From Rhodocyclaceae bacterium (GTDB taxonomy: Bacteria; Pseudomonadota; Gammaproteobacteria; Burkholderiales; Rhodocyclaceae): a stretch of DNA of 32,163 bases. Under the pieces are notes generated by a model. The model saw nothing but the letters and a program-made list of their open reading frames with translations, searched no databases and had not been told where the DNA came from. The translations under genes were made by a program, and so were the position numbers. Location of the stretch: contig JAGRFY010000042.1 in the NCBI GenBank assembly GCA_020445765.1, positions 1 to 32,163 on the forward strand, given 5' to 3'. Every line of letters begins with the position of its first letter. Within the stretch, counting starts at the first letter, position 1. Positions 18,492 to 26,473 of this stretch are shown piece after piece.

Positions 18492-19208
18492 TCAATTCTC
18501 CTGATCGTTGGGACGCGTGTGGACGTCCCGCTCCCGGGCGCGCGCCGCTCGAACAGACCGGGCGCGTCTATCGTGCGTCGACGGCCAACCGCAGCGCACC
18601 CCCCGCATGGGCGACAGGCGACCAACTTGCATCGACACCCCGTTCTCGTACGGCGCCGAAGCGGGAAGATACCGCCATCGGAATAATCCGCAGTCCGTTG
18701 CCGAACGTCGTGTCCTCGCACCTGACGGTGTCCCGATCACGTCTTGTCGACGGGGCCGACTCGCTACTGAAGATAGCGGCGCAAAGCGCCGAGACTTGAC
18801 GCCGCGTAGAGCTTGGCGCCGGTGACCGCCGCACGGCACCGGGATCCCGCATCCACGCGTTTGGCGAGGGGTCGCGCGGCAATCGATGGGCCCCAGGGGC
18901 GGTTGCGGTAACTGCGGAGCAAAAGCCTGAATGCCAAGTCAGCGCTTGGCCCGTTCCGGCAGACCATCGGGCGCCGTTCTCTGCGAAGTCAATCCGGCGG
19001 GGAACATGGCCGCAGCCCGCCTACCGCCGCCCGTGATCGAATCGGGCGACCCGCATCAGTTGGTGGGGCGGGACGCCACCATGTCGTGAAGCTCGACCGG
19101 ACGACGACAGGCTCGGGCCACGAAGCGTACCCGCGCAATGGCCGCACCCTTGTTTCGAGCGTGCGTACGTCTCCACGCACCGCGGAGTCCCGCCGATGGG
19201 CGCCACAC
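18492..19208. other. Gene-poor gap upstream of the sensor operon
   Basis: No convincing gene is seen in this stretch or in the short segment up to 19289. Small inverted repeats are present: GGGACG/CGTCCC (18510-18529), CGGCGC-AAA-GCGCCG (18777-18791) and GCCAAG/CTTGGC (18933-18950). The frames over 60 codons lack ribosome sites and recognisable motifs. The promoter of the solute-binding protein-kinase pair should lie in the left part, but no good sigma-70 match is visible. Confidence 0.45.
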
Positions 19209-19237
19209 GCCGGATCGGGGTGCGCCCCCGATCCGGC
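19209..19237. terminator. Strong hairpin downstream of the lectin-like gene
   Basis: A perfect 12-bp stem (GCCGGATCGGGG 19209-19220 with its complement 19226-19237) and 5-nt loop lies about 53 bp after the stop of the minus-strand lectin-like gene. It is one of the longest perfect inverted repeats in the window. There is no T-run on either side, so termination is plausible but not certain. Confidence 0.5.
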
Positions 19238-19289
19238 GGAAAGGCCGACATGTCGCGCACGATGCATCTCGGCGCGACGGGCAGTTCGA

Positions 19290-20246
19290 TCACTGCGGCA
19301 CGAGCTTCCAGAGCTGTCCGGTCACGTTGTCGCAGGTCGACATGAACGAGGCGCCGCCCAGTGTCGAAGTCGCAGCAAAGACGTTGCCCTCGAGGCACTC
19401 GTCGCGACTCTCCGCGTCCTGCGTCTGCAGTTGGAGGTAATTGCCTCGCGGATAGATCTTCCACGCCTGGCCGGTGAAGTTCCCGCAGGCGGCCATGAAC
19501 GACGCGCCGCCCAACGTGGAGGTCTGGGCCACGGCATTGCCTTCCAGGCACTCGCCGCGACCTTCCGACAGCGCCGACTGCAGTTGCACGTAACCGTCGC
19601 CCAGAGGTACCAGCTTCCATAGTTGACCCGTGACATCGGAGCAGGTATCCATGAAGGCCGCGCCTTCGAGGGTCGCACCTGCCGTAAGCGAGTTACTCTC
19701 CAGGCACTCGCCTCGACTCTCGGACAACACCGTCTGCAATCGATAGTAGCCGTTCTTGATGATCTGGAAGTTCTGCGAGGACTGATCCCAGCGCACCAGC
19801 GCGTCCTGGCCGGCAGCGGGAAAATTTGTCAGCTTGTAGATTCCGCTCGCGCCCGACAGGAAATCGGTGCCGAACGTCGTGACGACGAAGTCTGCGCTGG
19901 CGAACTCGACGCCATCGTCAAACAGGCGGATCGTGTGCTGTCCATCGCTGAACAGCCCCCAGTTGAGGAGCGCTCCGAACCCGACGTTGATCCCTGCACA
20001 AGCCCCCGAGTCCTGCACGTCGCTTCGAGGAGTCCCGTACGAAATCGGATTCTCGGCCCCTCCGTCGACGGTGAATGTCAGCACACCGGCGGTGCATTTC
20101 CAGCCCGACACGAGGCTGATCCCACTGACCAGGGAGTTCTTGGCCGGATTCTCGAGAAACGATTGGGCCATTGCTCCGCTGGCGCCAAACAGGAACGCGG
20201 CGGCGAACATCAAACTCTGAACTCGTCTCAAACGCAGCTTGCTCAT
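19290..20246 (-). CDS. Secreted protein with three tandem lectin-like (beta-trefoil type) repeats
   Basis: A 318-aa exported protein with a signal peptide of about 28 residues (ending GASGAMAQ). Residues 30-160 form a domain with SGWKC, SYGTPRSDVQDSG and GFGALLNWGLFSDGQHTIRLFDDG, a pattern that looks Ig-like. Residues 167-318 are three repeats of about 51 residues. Each runs Y.(Q/R)LQ, S(E/R), ECLE.N, TL.GA.FM..C, TGQ.WK, with two Cys per repeat. Three repeats with conserved QLW endings suggest a single ricin-type beta-trefoil that binds sugar. The ATG at 20246 follows GAGGGG. The gene stands alone between a strong hairpin and a 280-bp gap. The carbohydrate target and role (surface attachment, polysaccharide binding) are unknown. 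Confidence 0.75.
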   Translation of the reverse strand: MSKLRLRRVQSLMFAAAFLFGASGAMAQSFLENPAKNSLVSGISLVSGWKCTAGVLTFTVDGGAENPISYGTPRSDVQDSGACAGINVGFGALLNWGLFSDGQHTIRLFDDGVEFASADFVVTTFGTDFLSGASGIYKLTNFPAAGQDALVRWDQSSQNFQIIKNGYYRLQTVLSESRGECLESNSLTAGATLEGAAFMDTCSDVTGQLWKLVPLGDGYVQLQSALSEGRGECLEGNAVAQTSTLGGASFMAACGNFTGQAWKIYPRGNYLQLQTQDAESRDECLEGNVFAATSTLGGASFMSTCDNVTGQLWKLVPQ

Positions 20247-20526
20247 GGTGCCCCTCTGTCGATGGAATGAATAATTGTTACTGCTTGTTAAGCGGGAACA
20301 CGATACTCCATTTCACCCGACATTTCGCTGGCACTGCAGAGATTCCAGGCAAGTTCGCCTTCGCCGCCCAGCTGAGCAGCGACTGCCCGATCGCCGCTCG
20401 CCGCTCGCCGCACGCAGGATCAAGCGGCGGGCGCGCGATCCGGCGGGCGCTGTCCGAACATGCGGACATGCGCCCTGCAATCCGTGGGCGCTCGGTCGAT
20501 CGGGCCTTGCCGCATCCCGGAGGTCT
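20247..20526. other. 280-bp gap upstream of the lectin-like gene
   Basis: No gene is supported. The right-hand part next to the lectin-like gene (20265-20330) is AT-rich and probably holds its promoter, though no clear -35/-10 pair stands out. A 7-bp unit, TCGCCGC, is repeated three times in tandem at 20391-20411. Confidence 0.4.
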
Positions 20527-21438
20527 TCACTTGGTGCGGCGCATCTCGCCGCTGCTCCGATTGACGATCCATTCCCAGTCGAACTGCCAGCCACAGTGGG
20601 AAATGGCAATGCTGTGGCGTGCGGTCTCGCCATGGGGCTTGCCATCACGGAGCAATTGCACGTTCAGCGAACTACCGAAGCAGTTGCCGTTGCCGAGGCG
20701 CACATTCACGCGATCGTCGCCACCGGTCAGGTAGGGCGTCAGGTCAAACGTCGCCTGCCCGCCGGACTTGCTGAAACGCTCGATGGCGTTGATCTCGACG
20801 TGCACGTCGTCGTCGATGTTCGAGGCGACCAATTGCCAGCGATAGCCATGGATCGCCGGCGGTTTCGGCGCCGGCGATTGCGCGCTGGACGACATCGCCC
20901 CCTGCTCCGGCTTGTCCGGTCCACCCGGCTGGCGCACGAACAGGCCATAGGCCAGGGCGGCCAGCGCAACCGGCAGCGCGACCATCACGGGCCAACGTCG
21001 CCTCGCGCGCTCGGGACGTGGCGGCGGAGCCACCACCGGCGAAGACGCCGGCACCGCGCGATGTCGCATCGCCTGCAGCAACTGCGTCAGTCCGGGATGA
21101 TCGGCGGCGCCGTTCCACTCCGCCAGCGACACCGTCTGCTTGCGGCGGAACTCCAATGGCGGCCGCTGGCCATCGATCGAGACCGGGATCAGCACGCCCC
21201 GCTCGGCCGCCGTCGACGCCTCGCTGCGCACCCATTCCGAACCGACCGACGCCGCCGACCACAGAACGATGACGCTGCCTGCGCTGTCGAGTTCGCGCTC
21301 GATGACCTCGTCGAAGGTATGCCCGGCAACGATGTGCCGGTCCCACCAGACCGTGAGCCCTTTCGCCTCCAGCGCGCGAGCTAGGGATTCCGCCATCGCC
21401 TGGTCTTCCCTCGCATAGCTCAGGAACACGTCGCTCAC
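20527..21438 (-). CDS. TIR-domain membrane protein with a C-terminal extracytoplasmic domain
   Basis: A 303-aa protein. Residues 1-125 form a TIR domain: box 1 DVFLSYAREDQ near the start, then KGLTVWWDRHIVAGHTFDEV, and SVIVLWSAASVGSEWVRSEAS with E73 in the position of the catalytic glutamate of NAD-cleaving TIR domains. A Pro-rich linker leads to one transmembrane helix (about 149-168). A Pro/Ser-rich spacer is followed by a C-terminal domain (about 198-293) with two Cys (C253, C282) that may pair outside the cytoplasm. The GTG at 21438 is preferred over the GTG at 21444 because GGGGAG lies 6 nt before the former and abuts the latter. The neighbours are a lectin-like protein and an MFS exporter; no defence partners are visible. 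A signalling or self-toxic NADase function is inferred only from the family. Confidence 0.78.
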   Translation of the reverse strand: MSDVFLSYAREDQAMAESLARALEAKGLTVWWDRHIVAGHTFDEVIERELDSAGSVIVLWSAASVGSEWVRSEASTAAERGVLIPVSIDGQRPPLEFRRKQTVSLAEWNGAADHPGLTQLLQAMRHRAVPASSPVVAPPPRPERARRRWPVMVALPVALAALAYGLFVRQPGGPDKPEQGAMSSSAQSPAPKPPAIHGYRWQLVASNIDDDVHVEINAIERFSKSGGQATFDLTPYLTGGDDRVNVRLGNGNCFGSSLNVQLLRDGKPHGETARHSIAISHCGWQFDWEWIVNRSSGEMRRTK

Positions 21439-21499
21439 GCACACCTCCCCGCAGGCGGCAGACTTGGTCGAATCCGCATTGTCGCATCGCTGGCAGCAC

Positions 21500-22690
21500 T
21501 CAGGCCGTTTCCTGGAATACCGCCCGCGGCACCAGCAGCCAGGCCACCAGCCCGACCCAGATGCTGCAACCGGCGACGCCCCAGGACAGCGCCACGATCG
21601 GGTCGGCGAAGCTCGACCCGACCCAGCGACCGACGCCGAAGGCGAGCGCCATCATCAGGCAGCCGCTGAGTGCCGACGCGGTACCGGCGGCGCGCGGGAA
21701 CGGTGACAGCGCACCGGTCTGGCCACAGGGCTGGCAGACGCCATGCGCCATCATGTACACCCAGATCGGCAGCATCAGCGCCAGCGGCGAGTGCGCGCCG
21801 CCAGTCACCACCGCGAGCAGGCCGAGGCCACCGGCCACCGCCAGCACGCCGCCGACCGCCACCGTGCGCGCCACCGCGAAGCGGTGCAGCAGGCGCCGGC
21901 ACAGCACCGTTCCGCTGATGTAGGCGAGCGCATTGGACAGCAGCACCAGGCCGTATTGCTGGCGGCCGAGGCCGAACTCGCCGATGAAGACGAAGGACGA
22001 GACCGCGAGGATGACGAACAGGCCGCAATAACTGGCGGCAGCGAGCAAGGCGTACGCACGGAACACCGGATGGCCGACGATGCGACCCCAGCCGGGCAAC
22101 AGGCGCGGCAGCGCCAGCGCCGCGTGATCGGGACCAGCCAGGCTTTCCTCGAATTGACGCCAGACCAGTAGCAGCAGGCCGAAGCCGAAGACGCCGGTGG
22201 CGGCCAGCGCCGCGCGCCAGCCGAACAGCTCCGCCACCAGCGCACCGAGCGGCGCGCTGACGCAGGCCAGCACGCCGAGCCCGGTCAGCGCCCGGCTCAT
22301 GACGCGGGCGCCCGCCACCGGCGGGTACAGGTCGCGCACGATCGCCCGCCCGCACATGACGGGCGCACCGAGCGCCAGTCCCTGCCCGACTCTCGCCGCC
22401 ACCAGCCACTCGATGCTCGGCACCAGCGTGCTGGCGAACGAGAACAGGACGTAGCCGGACAGGCCGATCAGCAGGATCGGCCGCCGTCCGAAGCGGTCGG
22501 ACAACGGCCCCCAAACCAGCTGGGAACCGCCGAAGGCGAGCAGCAAGGCCGACAGCGTGAGCTGGGTCTGGGCGGCCGAACTGCCGAGGCTGGCCGAGAT
22601 CGCCGGCAGAGTCGGCAGGTAGAGGTCGGTGCTGACCGGCTGGATGCCGAGCAGCAGCGACAGCACGATGACGACGCGGGCGTCGCTCAC
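21500..22690 (-). CDS. MFS transporter, Bcr/CflA-type drug exporter family
   Basis: A 396-aa inner-membrane protein with about 12 predicted hydrophobic helices. The early segment PVSTDLYLPTLPAISASLG and the loop motif GPLSDRFGRRPILL between helices 2 and 3 are characteristic of the Bcr/CflA multidrug-resistance subfamily. The start is taken as the GTG at 22690, with CGGAAAA upstream; the open frame extends further but without hydrophobic or conserved sequence. The gene follows the terminator of the porin gene and is probably transcribed separately. The substrate is unknown. Export of toxic aromatics or antibiotics are both possible. Confidence 0.85.
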   Translation of the reverse strand: MSDARVVIVLSLLLGIQPVSTDLYLPTLPAISASLGSSAAQTQLTLSALLLAFGGSQLVWGPLSDRFGRRPILLIGLSGYVLFSFASTLVPSIEWLVAARVGQGLALGAPVMCGRAIVRDLYPPVAGARVMSRALTGLGVLACVSAPLGALVAELFGWRAALAATGVFGFGLLLLVWRQFEESLAGPDHAALALPRLLPGWGRIVGHPVFRAYALLAAASYCGLFVILAVSSFVFIGEFGLGRQQYGLVLLSNALAYISGTVLCRRLLHRFAVARTVAVGGVLAVAGGLGLLAVVTGGAHSPLALMLPIWVYMMAHGVCQPCGQTGALSPFPRAAGTASALSGCLMMALAFGVGRWVGSSFADPIVALSWGVAGCSIWVGLVAWLLVPRAVFQETA

Positions 22691-22777
22691 GATCGTTTTC
22701 CGCAGGCCGGCGCGGCCGCGAACGGCGCCGGCGGCGCGAGGGGGGTCGTCAGGTCTGTCATCGGCGCACACTCTACG

Positions 22778-22809
22778 AAAAAGGGCCGGCTCCTGCCCGG
22801 AGCCGGCTC
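22778..22809 (-). terminator. Rho-independent terminator of the gentisate-TRAP-porin operon
   Basis: On the minus strand a perfect 9-bp GC-rich stem (22799-22807 with 22785-22793), with a 5-nt loop, is followed by CC and a run of five T (plus-strand A at 22778-22782). It lies 58 bp after the porin stop. This is the clearest intrinsic terminator in the window. Confidence 0.88.
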
Positions 22810-22865
22810 GCCAAGCGCCGCTCGGCATGCAGACCGAGGGCGGTAAGGTGACACGATCGCGGTGT

Positions 22866-23924
22866 TCAGAACGTATGCGAGATGCCGGCGATCACGGCAT
22901 TGGTGCTCTCGCCCGGAGAGCCGACCGTCGACAGCGCGCCCGGGTTGCCGGTGTAGGTGACGCCGTCGTCGAAGGTGAGCCGGTTGAGCACGCCATAGAC
23001 CTTGGTGCGCTTCGACAGGGCATGGAGGTAGCCGAGGGTGATCGCGCGGGCGTTGTTGTCGTCGCCGCGCGGATTGAGCTTGGCCGCACCCAGATGCACC
23101 TGCCCGGCCGCGCCCACCGGTGCGATCACACCGGCCGAGAACAGCGTGTTGTCGGCGGCGGTCGAGCCGTCCGCGTCCTTCTTCGACCAGGTACCGACCA
23201 GCTTGACCACGCCGAGATCGTAGGCGGCGCCGACCAGCACTTCCTGGGTGTCGTCGGCGTCCGAGCCGGAACCGACGCTGTGGTACACGACACCCACGGC
23301 GAGCGGCCCCGCATCGTAGGTCAGGCCCAGGCCCCAGCGATCGTCGTCGGCGCGGTCGGTGCTGCCGTCGTCGCTCTGCTGCGCGTGGAAGGCGTAGATG
23401 CCCTGCACGCCGAGACCGCCGAAGCTGCCGGCATAGCGCAGCGCGTTGTCCCAGCGCGCACCGCTGCCCGGCGAGATGGTGTAGCCGCCGCCGAAGGCCA
23501 GGGTCGAGCGCGGCGCCAGGAATGGTGCGCCCTGCATGATCTGGTACTTGTAGGGGATCAGGTAGCCCGGCGCGTACTGGTAGCCGGCGCTGGCGGTGCC
23601 GAAGCCGCCCTTCAAGCCGACCCAGGACTGGCGGCTGAAGGCGCGGCCGGCGCGGTGCGGGCCACCGTCGCCGATCAGGAAGCCCTGCTCCAGGGTGAAC
23701 ACCACCGACAGGCCGTTGCCCAGGTCCTCGCTGCCGCGCAGGCCGAAGCGGTTGCCGGCGAGGCCGCCGTCGCGGATGAAGCCGGTGTAGGTGGCGTCGT
23801 CGGACTTGCCGTAGGCGAGCGCGGCGTCGGCCACGCCGTAGAGCGTGACTTGGGTCTGTGCCAGCGCGGGCGCGGCGAAAGTGGCGGCCAGTGACAGGCA
23901 GCAGGCCAGGTGCGTGCGGTTCAT
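22866..23924 (-). CDS. Outer-membrane general porin (betaproteobacterial OmpC/Omp32-like family)
   Basis: A 352-aa outer-membrane beta-barrel with a signal peptide ending PALAQ, then TQVTLYGVADAALAYG, the standard first strand of betaproteobacterial trimeric porins. Further porin marks are RFGLRGSEDLGNGLSVVFTLEQGF and a final strand ending in ISHTF with the C-terminal Phe needed for outer-membrane assembly. The ATG at 23924 has GAGGAG about 10 nt upstream; the TTG at 23933 abuts that site and is less likely. It follows the hemerythrin gene by 108 bp in the same direction and ends in a strong terminator. It therefore probably supplies the outer-membrane entry route for the aromatic acid taken up by the TRAP system. 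Confidence 0.9.
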   Translation of the reverse strand: MNRTHLACCLSLAATFAAPALAQTQVTLYGVADAALAYGKSDDATYTGFIRDGGLAGNRFGLRGSEDLGNGLSVVFTLEQGFLIGDGGPHRAGRAFSRQSWVGLKGGFGTASAGYQYAPGYLIPYKYQIMQGAPFLAPRSTLAFGGGYTISPGSGARWDNALRYAGSFGGLGVQGIYAFHAQQSDDGSTDRADDDRWGLGLTYDAGPLAVGVVYHSVGSGSDADDTQEVLVGAAYDLGVVKLVGTWSKKDADGSTAADNTLFSAGVIAPVGAAGQVHLGAAKLNPRGDDNNARAITLGYLHALSKRTKVYGVLNRLTFDDGVTYTGNPGALSTVGSPGESTNAVIAGISHTF

Positions 23925-24032
23925 GGTGTGCAATCTCCTCGTTGGTTTGTGCTCTTGGCTGCAAGGCGACCGCCGGCCGGAGCCGACCGGGCGCTTCGCG
24001 GAGGGTGAAAGATGGTGTGGCGCGACGGTCTC

Positions 24033-24599
24033 TCAGATGCGCCGACGGTATCGCGACAGGGCCTCCGGCAGGGCGTCGCGCATGTGCAGCGACAAGCCCA
24101 GGGCCGCCATCTGGTGTCCGTCGCGACCGAGGATCTGCTCGGACAGCGGCAGGAATTCCCGTTCCTCGAAACGGGCATGGCCCTCGTAGCGGCTCACCAG
24201 CGCATGCACGCCATCGGCCGGCAGCGTGGCGTCGCGGCCCTTGGCAATCGCCTTCAGCGCCGGCACCAGCCGCCGCCAGGCCGCCTCGACCTCGCGATGC
24301 TCGGCGGTCAGGCGCTCGACGATCCGACGCACCTGCTCGCGCTCCTCGCCGGCCACCGCCGCCGCCATCACAGCCGGAAACAGCGACTTCTCCTCCTGGG
24401 CGTGATGCTCGACGATGACGTGGTCGAAGAAGCGCTGCAGCTCGCCGGCGATGCGCCGCGCCTCGGCCGCGGCATCGACCAACGCCGGCAGGCGGTCGAG
24501 CGCATGCAACTGGCCGACGATGCCGGCGTGGCAATCCGAGAACCGGTCGAGCGGCGCGTTGTCCTGCGCCCCCGCCGGATGATCCGGTTTCTGTTCCAT
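24033..24599 (-). CDS. Hemerythrin-like (HHE) domain protein, gentisate/TRAP-operon copy
   Basis: A 188-aa soluble protein with a hemerythrin-like domain of a different subtype from the two box copies. Candidate ligands are H24 (SDCHAGI), H65/H66 and E69 (EHHAQEEKSLFP), H101 (TAEHREVE), and H141 with E145 (EGHARFEEREFLPL). The ATG at 24599 is preceded by GGAGATCAAT and starts 23 bp after dctM, so it is in the TRAP/gentisate operon. The HHAQEE and EEREFLP segments are typical of bacterial single-domain hemerythrins. As with the other copies, O2 or iron handling is the family chemistry; the link to 3-hydroxybenzoate oxygenation is inferred from operon position. Confidence 0.88.
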   Translation of the reverse strand: MEQKPDHPAGAQDNAPLDRFSDCHAGIVGQLHALDRLPALVDAAAEARRIAGELQRFFDHVIVEHHAQEEKSLFPAVMAAAVAGEEREQVRRIVERLTAEHREVEAAWRRLVPALKAIAKGRDATLPADGVHALVSRYEGHARFEEREFLPLSEQILGRDGHQMAALGLSLHMRDALPEALSRYRRRI

Positions 24600-24622
24600 A
24601 TTGATCTCCAGGAGTCCGGGGC

Positions 24623-25897
24623 TCAGCCGAGGGTCAGGCCCGGCAGCCAGGTGGAAAGGGCGGGCACGGCCGCGATCAGGACGATGCACAGCAGCACCGC
24701 CACCAGGAACGGCACGGTGGCGCGAAACAGCGGCCCCATCCGGATGTCCGCGGCCACCATCGCGATGTAGAGGCCGGGACCGACCGGCGGCGTCACCAGC
24801 CCCATCACCGTGGCCACCGTGCACACCACGCCGAAGTGGATCGGATCGATGCCGAGCGACGTCACCACCGGCATCAGCAGTGGCACGACGACGATCAGCA
24901 CGCTGATGCTCTCGAGGAACATGCCGAGCACCATCAGCGCCAAGATCACCAGCAGCAGGAAGACGAAGGGCGAATCGGTCAGGCCGGACATCAAGGCCAC
25001 CAGTTCGTCGGGCACGCCCTGGAAGGCCAACGCCCAGCTCAGCACCGAGGCCGCCGCGATCAGGCCGGTGATGGTGGCGGTGCCGAGGGCCACGGTCAGC
25101 AGGATCGGTCCGAGATCCGCGAGTCGCAGCTCGCGGTAGGCAAAGCCCAGCACCAGCGCGATGATCGACGCCACCGCGCCGGATTCGGTCGGTGTCATGA
25201 CGCCGGCCATGATGCCGACGATCACCACCAGCGGAATCAGCGCCGGCGCCAGGCCTTCGAACAGAATCCGGCTGCGCGGCCCGAGGTCGTGGCCGACGCC
25301 GGACGGCAGGCCCTTGCCCAGCAGGCTGGTCAGCAGGATCACGATGCCGAGGGCGCCGATGATCAGCACGCCCGGCAACACGCCGGCGATGAACAAGGGC
25401 GCGATCGGCTGCACCGCGACGACACCATAGATGATCATCAGCATCGACGGCGGGATGATCGGCCCCAGCAATCCGGCCGACACCGTGACCGCGCCGGAGA
25501 ACGCTCGGTCGTAGCCCTTGCGCTCCATTTCCGGAATCATCACCTTGCTCATCACGCCGATCTGGGCCACCGCCGAACCGAGGATCGACGCCGCCATCGC
25601 ATTGGTGACCAGGTTGGCGTAGGCGAGGCCGCCGGTCATGCGGCCCACCAGCACCTCGGCCACCGCCACCAGCCGCGAGGTCAGGCCGGCCTTGTTCATG
25701 ATCTCGCCGACCAGCAGGAACAGCGGGATCGCCAGCAGGCCGTTGATCTCGAGCGAACCGAAGAACTGGATCGGGATCGAGTCGTACAGCACGGCCAGAT
25801 CGTTGGTCTGCAGGAAGACGATGGCGCCGGCGAGGATCACGCCGAAGATCGGCAGCCCCGCGAACAGCAGCAGGAAGAAGGTCAGCAGCGCGGTCAT
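24623..25897 (-). CDS. dctM: TRAP transporter large permease (DctM)
   Basis: A 424-aa inner-membrane protein with about 12 hydrophobic segments. It shows DctM family marks: LFAGLPIFGVILAGA at the N-terminus, IPLFLLVGEIMNKAG, GLLGPIIPPSMLMIIYG, and a C-terminal GLVTPPVGPGLYI. It is the ion-coupled channel subunit that works with DctQ and DctP for organic-acid uptake. The ATG at 25897 overlaps the dctQ stop by 4 bp (ATGA), showing tight coupling. The hemerythrin gene follows 23 bp later. The substrate is probably 3-hydroxybenzoate or gentisate from the operon context. Confidence 0.95.
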   Translation of the reverse strand: MTALLTFFLLLFAGLPIFGVILAGAIVFLQTNDLAVLYDSIPIQFFGSLEINGLLAIPLFLLVGEIMNKAGLTSRLVAVAEVLVGRMTGGLAYANLVTNAMAASILGSAVAQIGVMSKVMIPEMERKGYDRAFSGAVTVSAGLLGPIIPPSMLMIIYGVVAVQPIAPLFIAGVLPGVLIIGALGIVILLTSLLGKGLPSGVGHDLGPRSRILFEGLAPALIPLVVIVGIMAGVMTPTESGAVASIIALVLGFAYRELRLADLGPILLTVALGTATITGLIAAASVLSWALAFQGVPDELVALMSGLTDSPFVFLLLVILALMVLGMFLESISVLIVVVPLLMPVVTSLGIDPIHFGVVCTVATVMGLVTPPVGPGLYIAMVAADIRMGPLFRATVPFLVAVLLCIVLIAAVPALSTWLPGLTLG

Positions 25898-26397
25898 GAG
25901 CGCACTCCGGCGAAGGCCGCCAGATGGCGCAGCAGTGCCGCGCCCTGGTGGCAGGCCATCGTCGTCGCCGCCGCCGGCAGCACCGCGTAGCTGTACCAGC
26001 GCGGCAGCTGGGTGGTGGCGGAGAGCTCGATGCGTACGTCCGGCTGAGCGATCCAGGTCCAGGAAAGCCAGGCGACGAACACCAGGATTGCGAACATCAC
26101 CAACCCGAGCGCGGCAAACAAGGCGTGCCGCTTGCGCTCGGGCAGCGCCCGTGGCAGGAAGTCGATGCTGACCAGTTCGTTGGCGCGGGTCAGCAACGAG
26201 AGCCCGAACAGGCTGGTGAATACCAGGAGCTGCACCGAGATCTCCTCGGCCCAGAAGATCGGTGAGCTGAAGAAATAGCGCAGCACCACCTGGGCCATCA
26301 TGATGCAGGCGATGGCCGCCGTGAGCGCGATCACGAGCACGCGCTCGAGCGCCGCCAGACCGTCGTCGGCGCGCTGGACAATCGACAGGATGCCCAT
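25894..26397 (-). CDS. dctQ: TRAP transporter small permease (DctQ)
   Basis: A 167-aa protein with four hydrophobic helices and the DctQ signature region FFSSPIFWAEEISVQLLVF (about 51-69), where the WAEE motif follows helix 2. It forms the membrane complex with DctM. The ATG at 26397 follows a strong GGAGGAGGA. The gap of 76 bp after dctP carries a hairpin, a common arrangement that lets the binding protein be made in excess. Confidence 0.93.
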   Translation of the reverse strand: MGILSIVQRADDGLAALERVLVIALTAAIACIMMAQVVLRYFFSSPIFWAEEISVQLLVFTSLFGLSLLTRANELVSIDFLPRALPERKRHALFAALGLVMFAILVFVAWLSWTWIAQPDVRIELSATTQLPRWYSYAVLPAAATTMACHQGAALLRHLAAFAGVRS

Positions 26398-26432
26398 CCC
26401 GAGGTCCTCCTCCGTAGGGGGTGGGTGGCCGC

Positions 26433-26453
26433 GGACCGATCCGTGGTCGGTCC
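26433..26453. other. Hairpin between dctP and dctQ
   Basis: A perfect 7-bp stem (GGACCGA 26433-26439, TCGGTCC 26447-26453) with 7-nt loop and no T-run. It lies directly after the dctP stop. It fits partial attenuation or message protection favouring dctP over the permeases. Confidence 0.45.
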
Positions 26454-26473
26454 GGGCGCGGACTGGGGTCGGC

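Noticed and set aside
20391-20411. Three tandem TCGCCGC copies as a CRISPR or iteron array
   Set aside because: There are only three 7-bp units without spacers and no rep gene nearby; simple GC-rich slippage explains it.
12186-22690. The signalling interlude as a mobile genomic island
   Set aside because: No integrase, transposase, tRNA target, flanking direct repeats or obvious compositional break is visible, so an island call is not supported.
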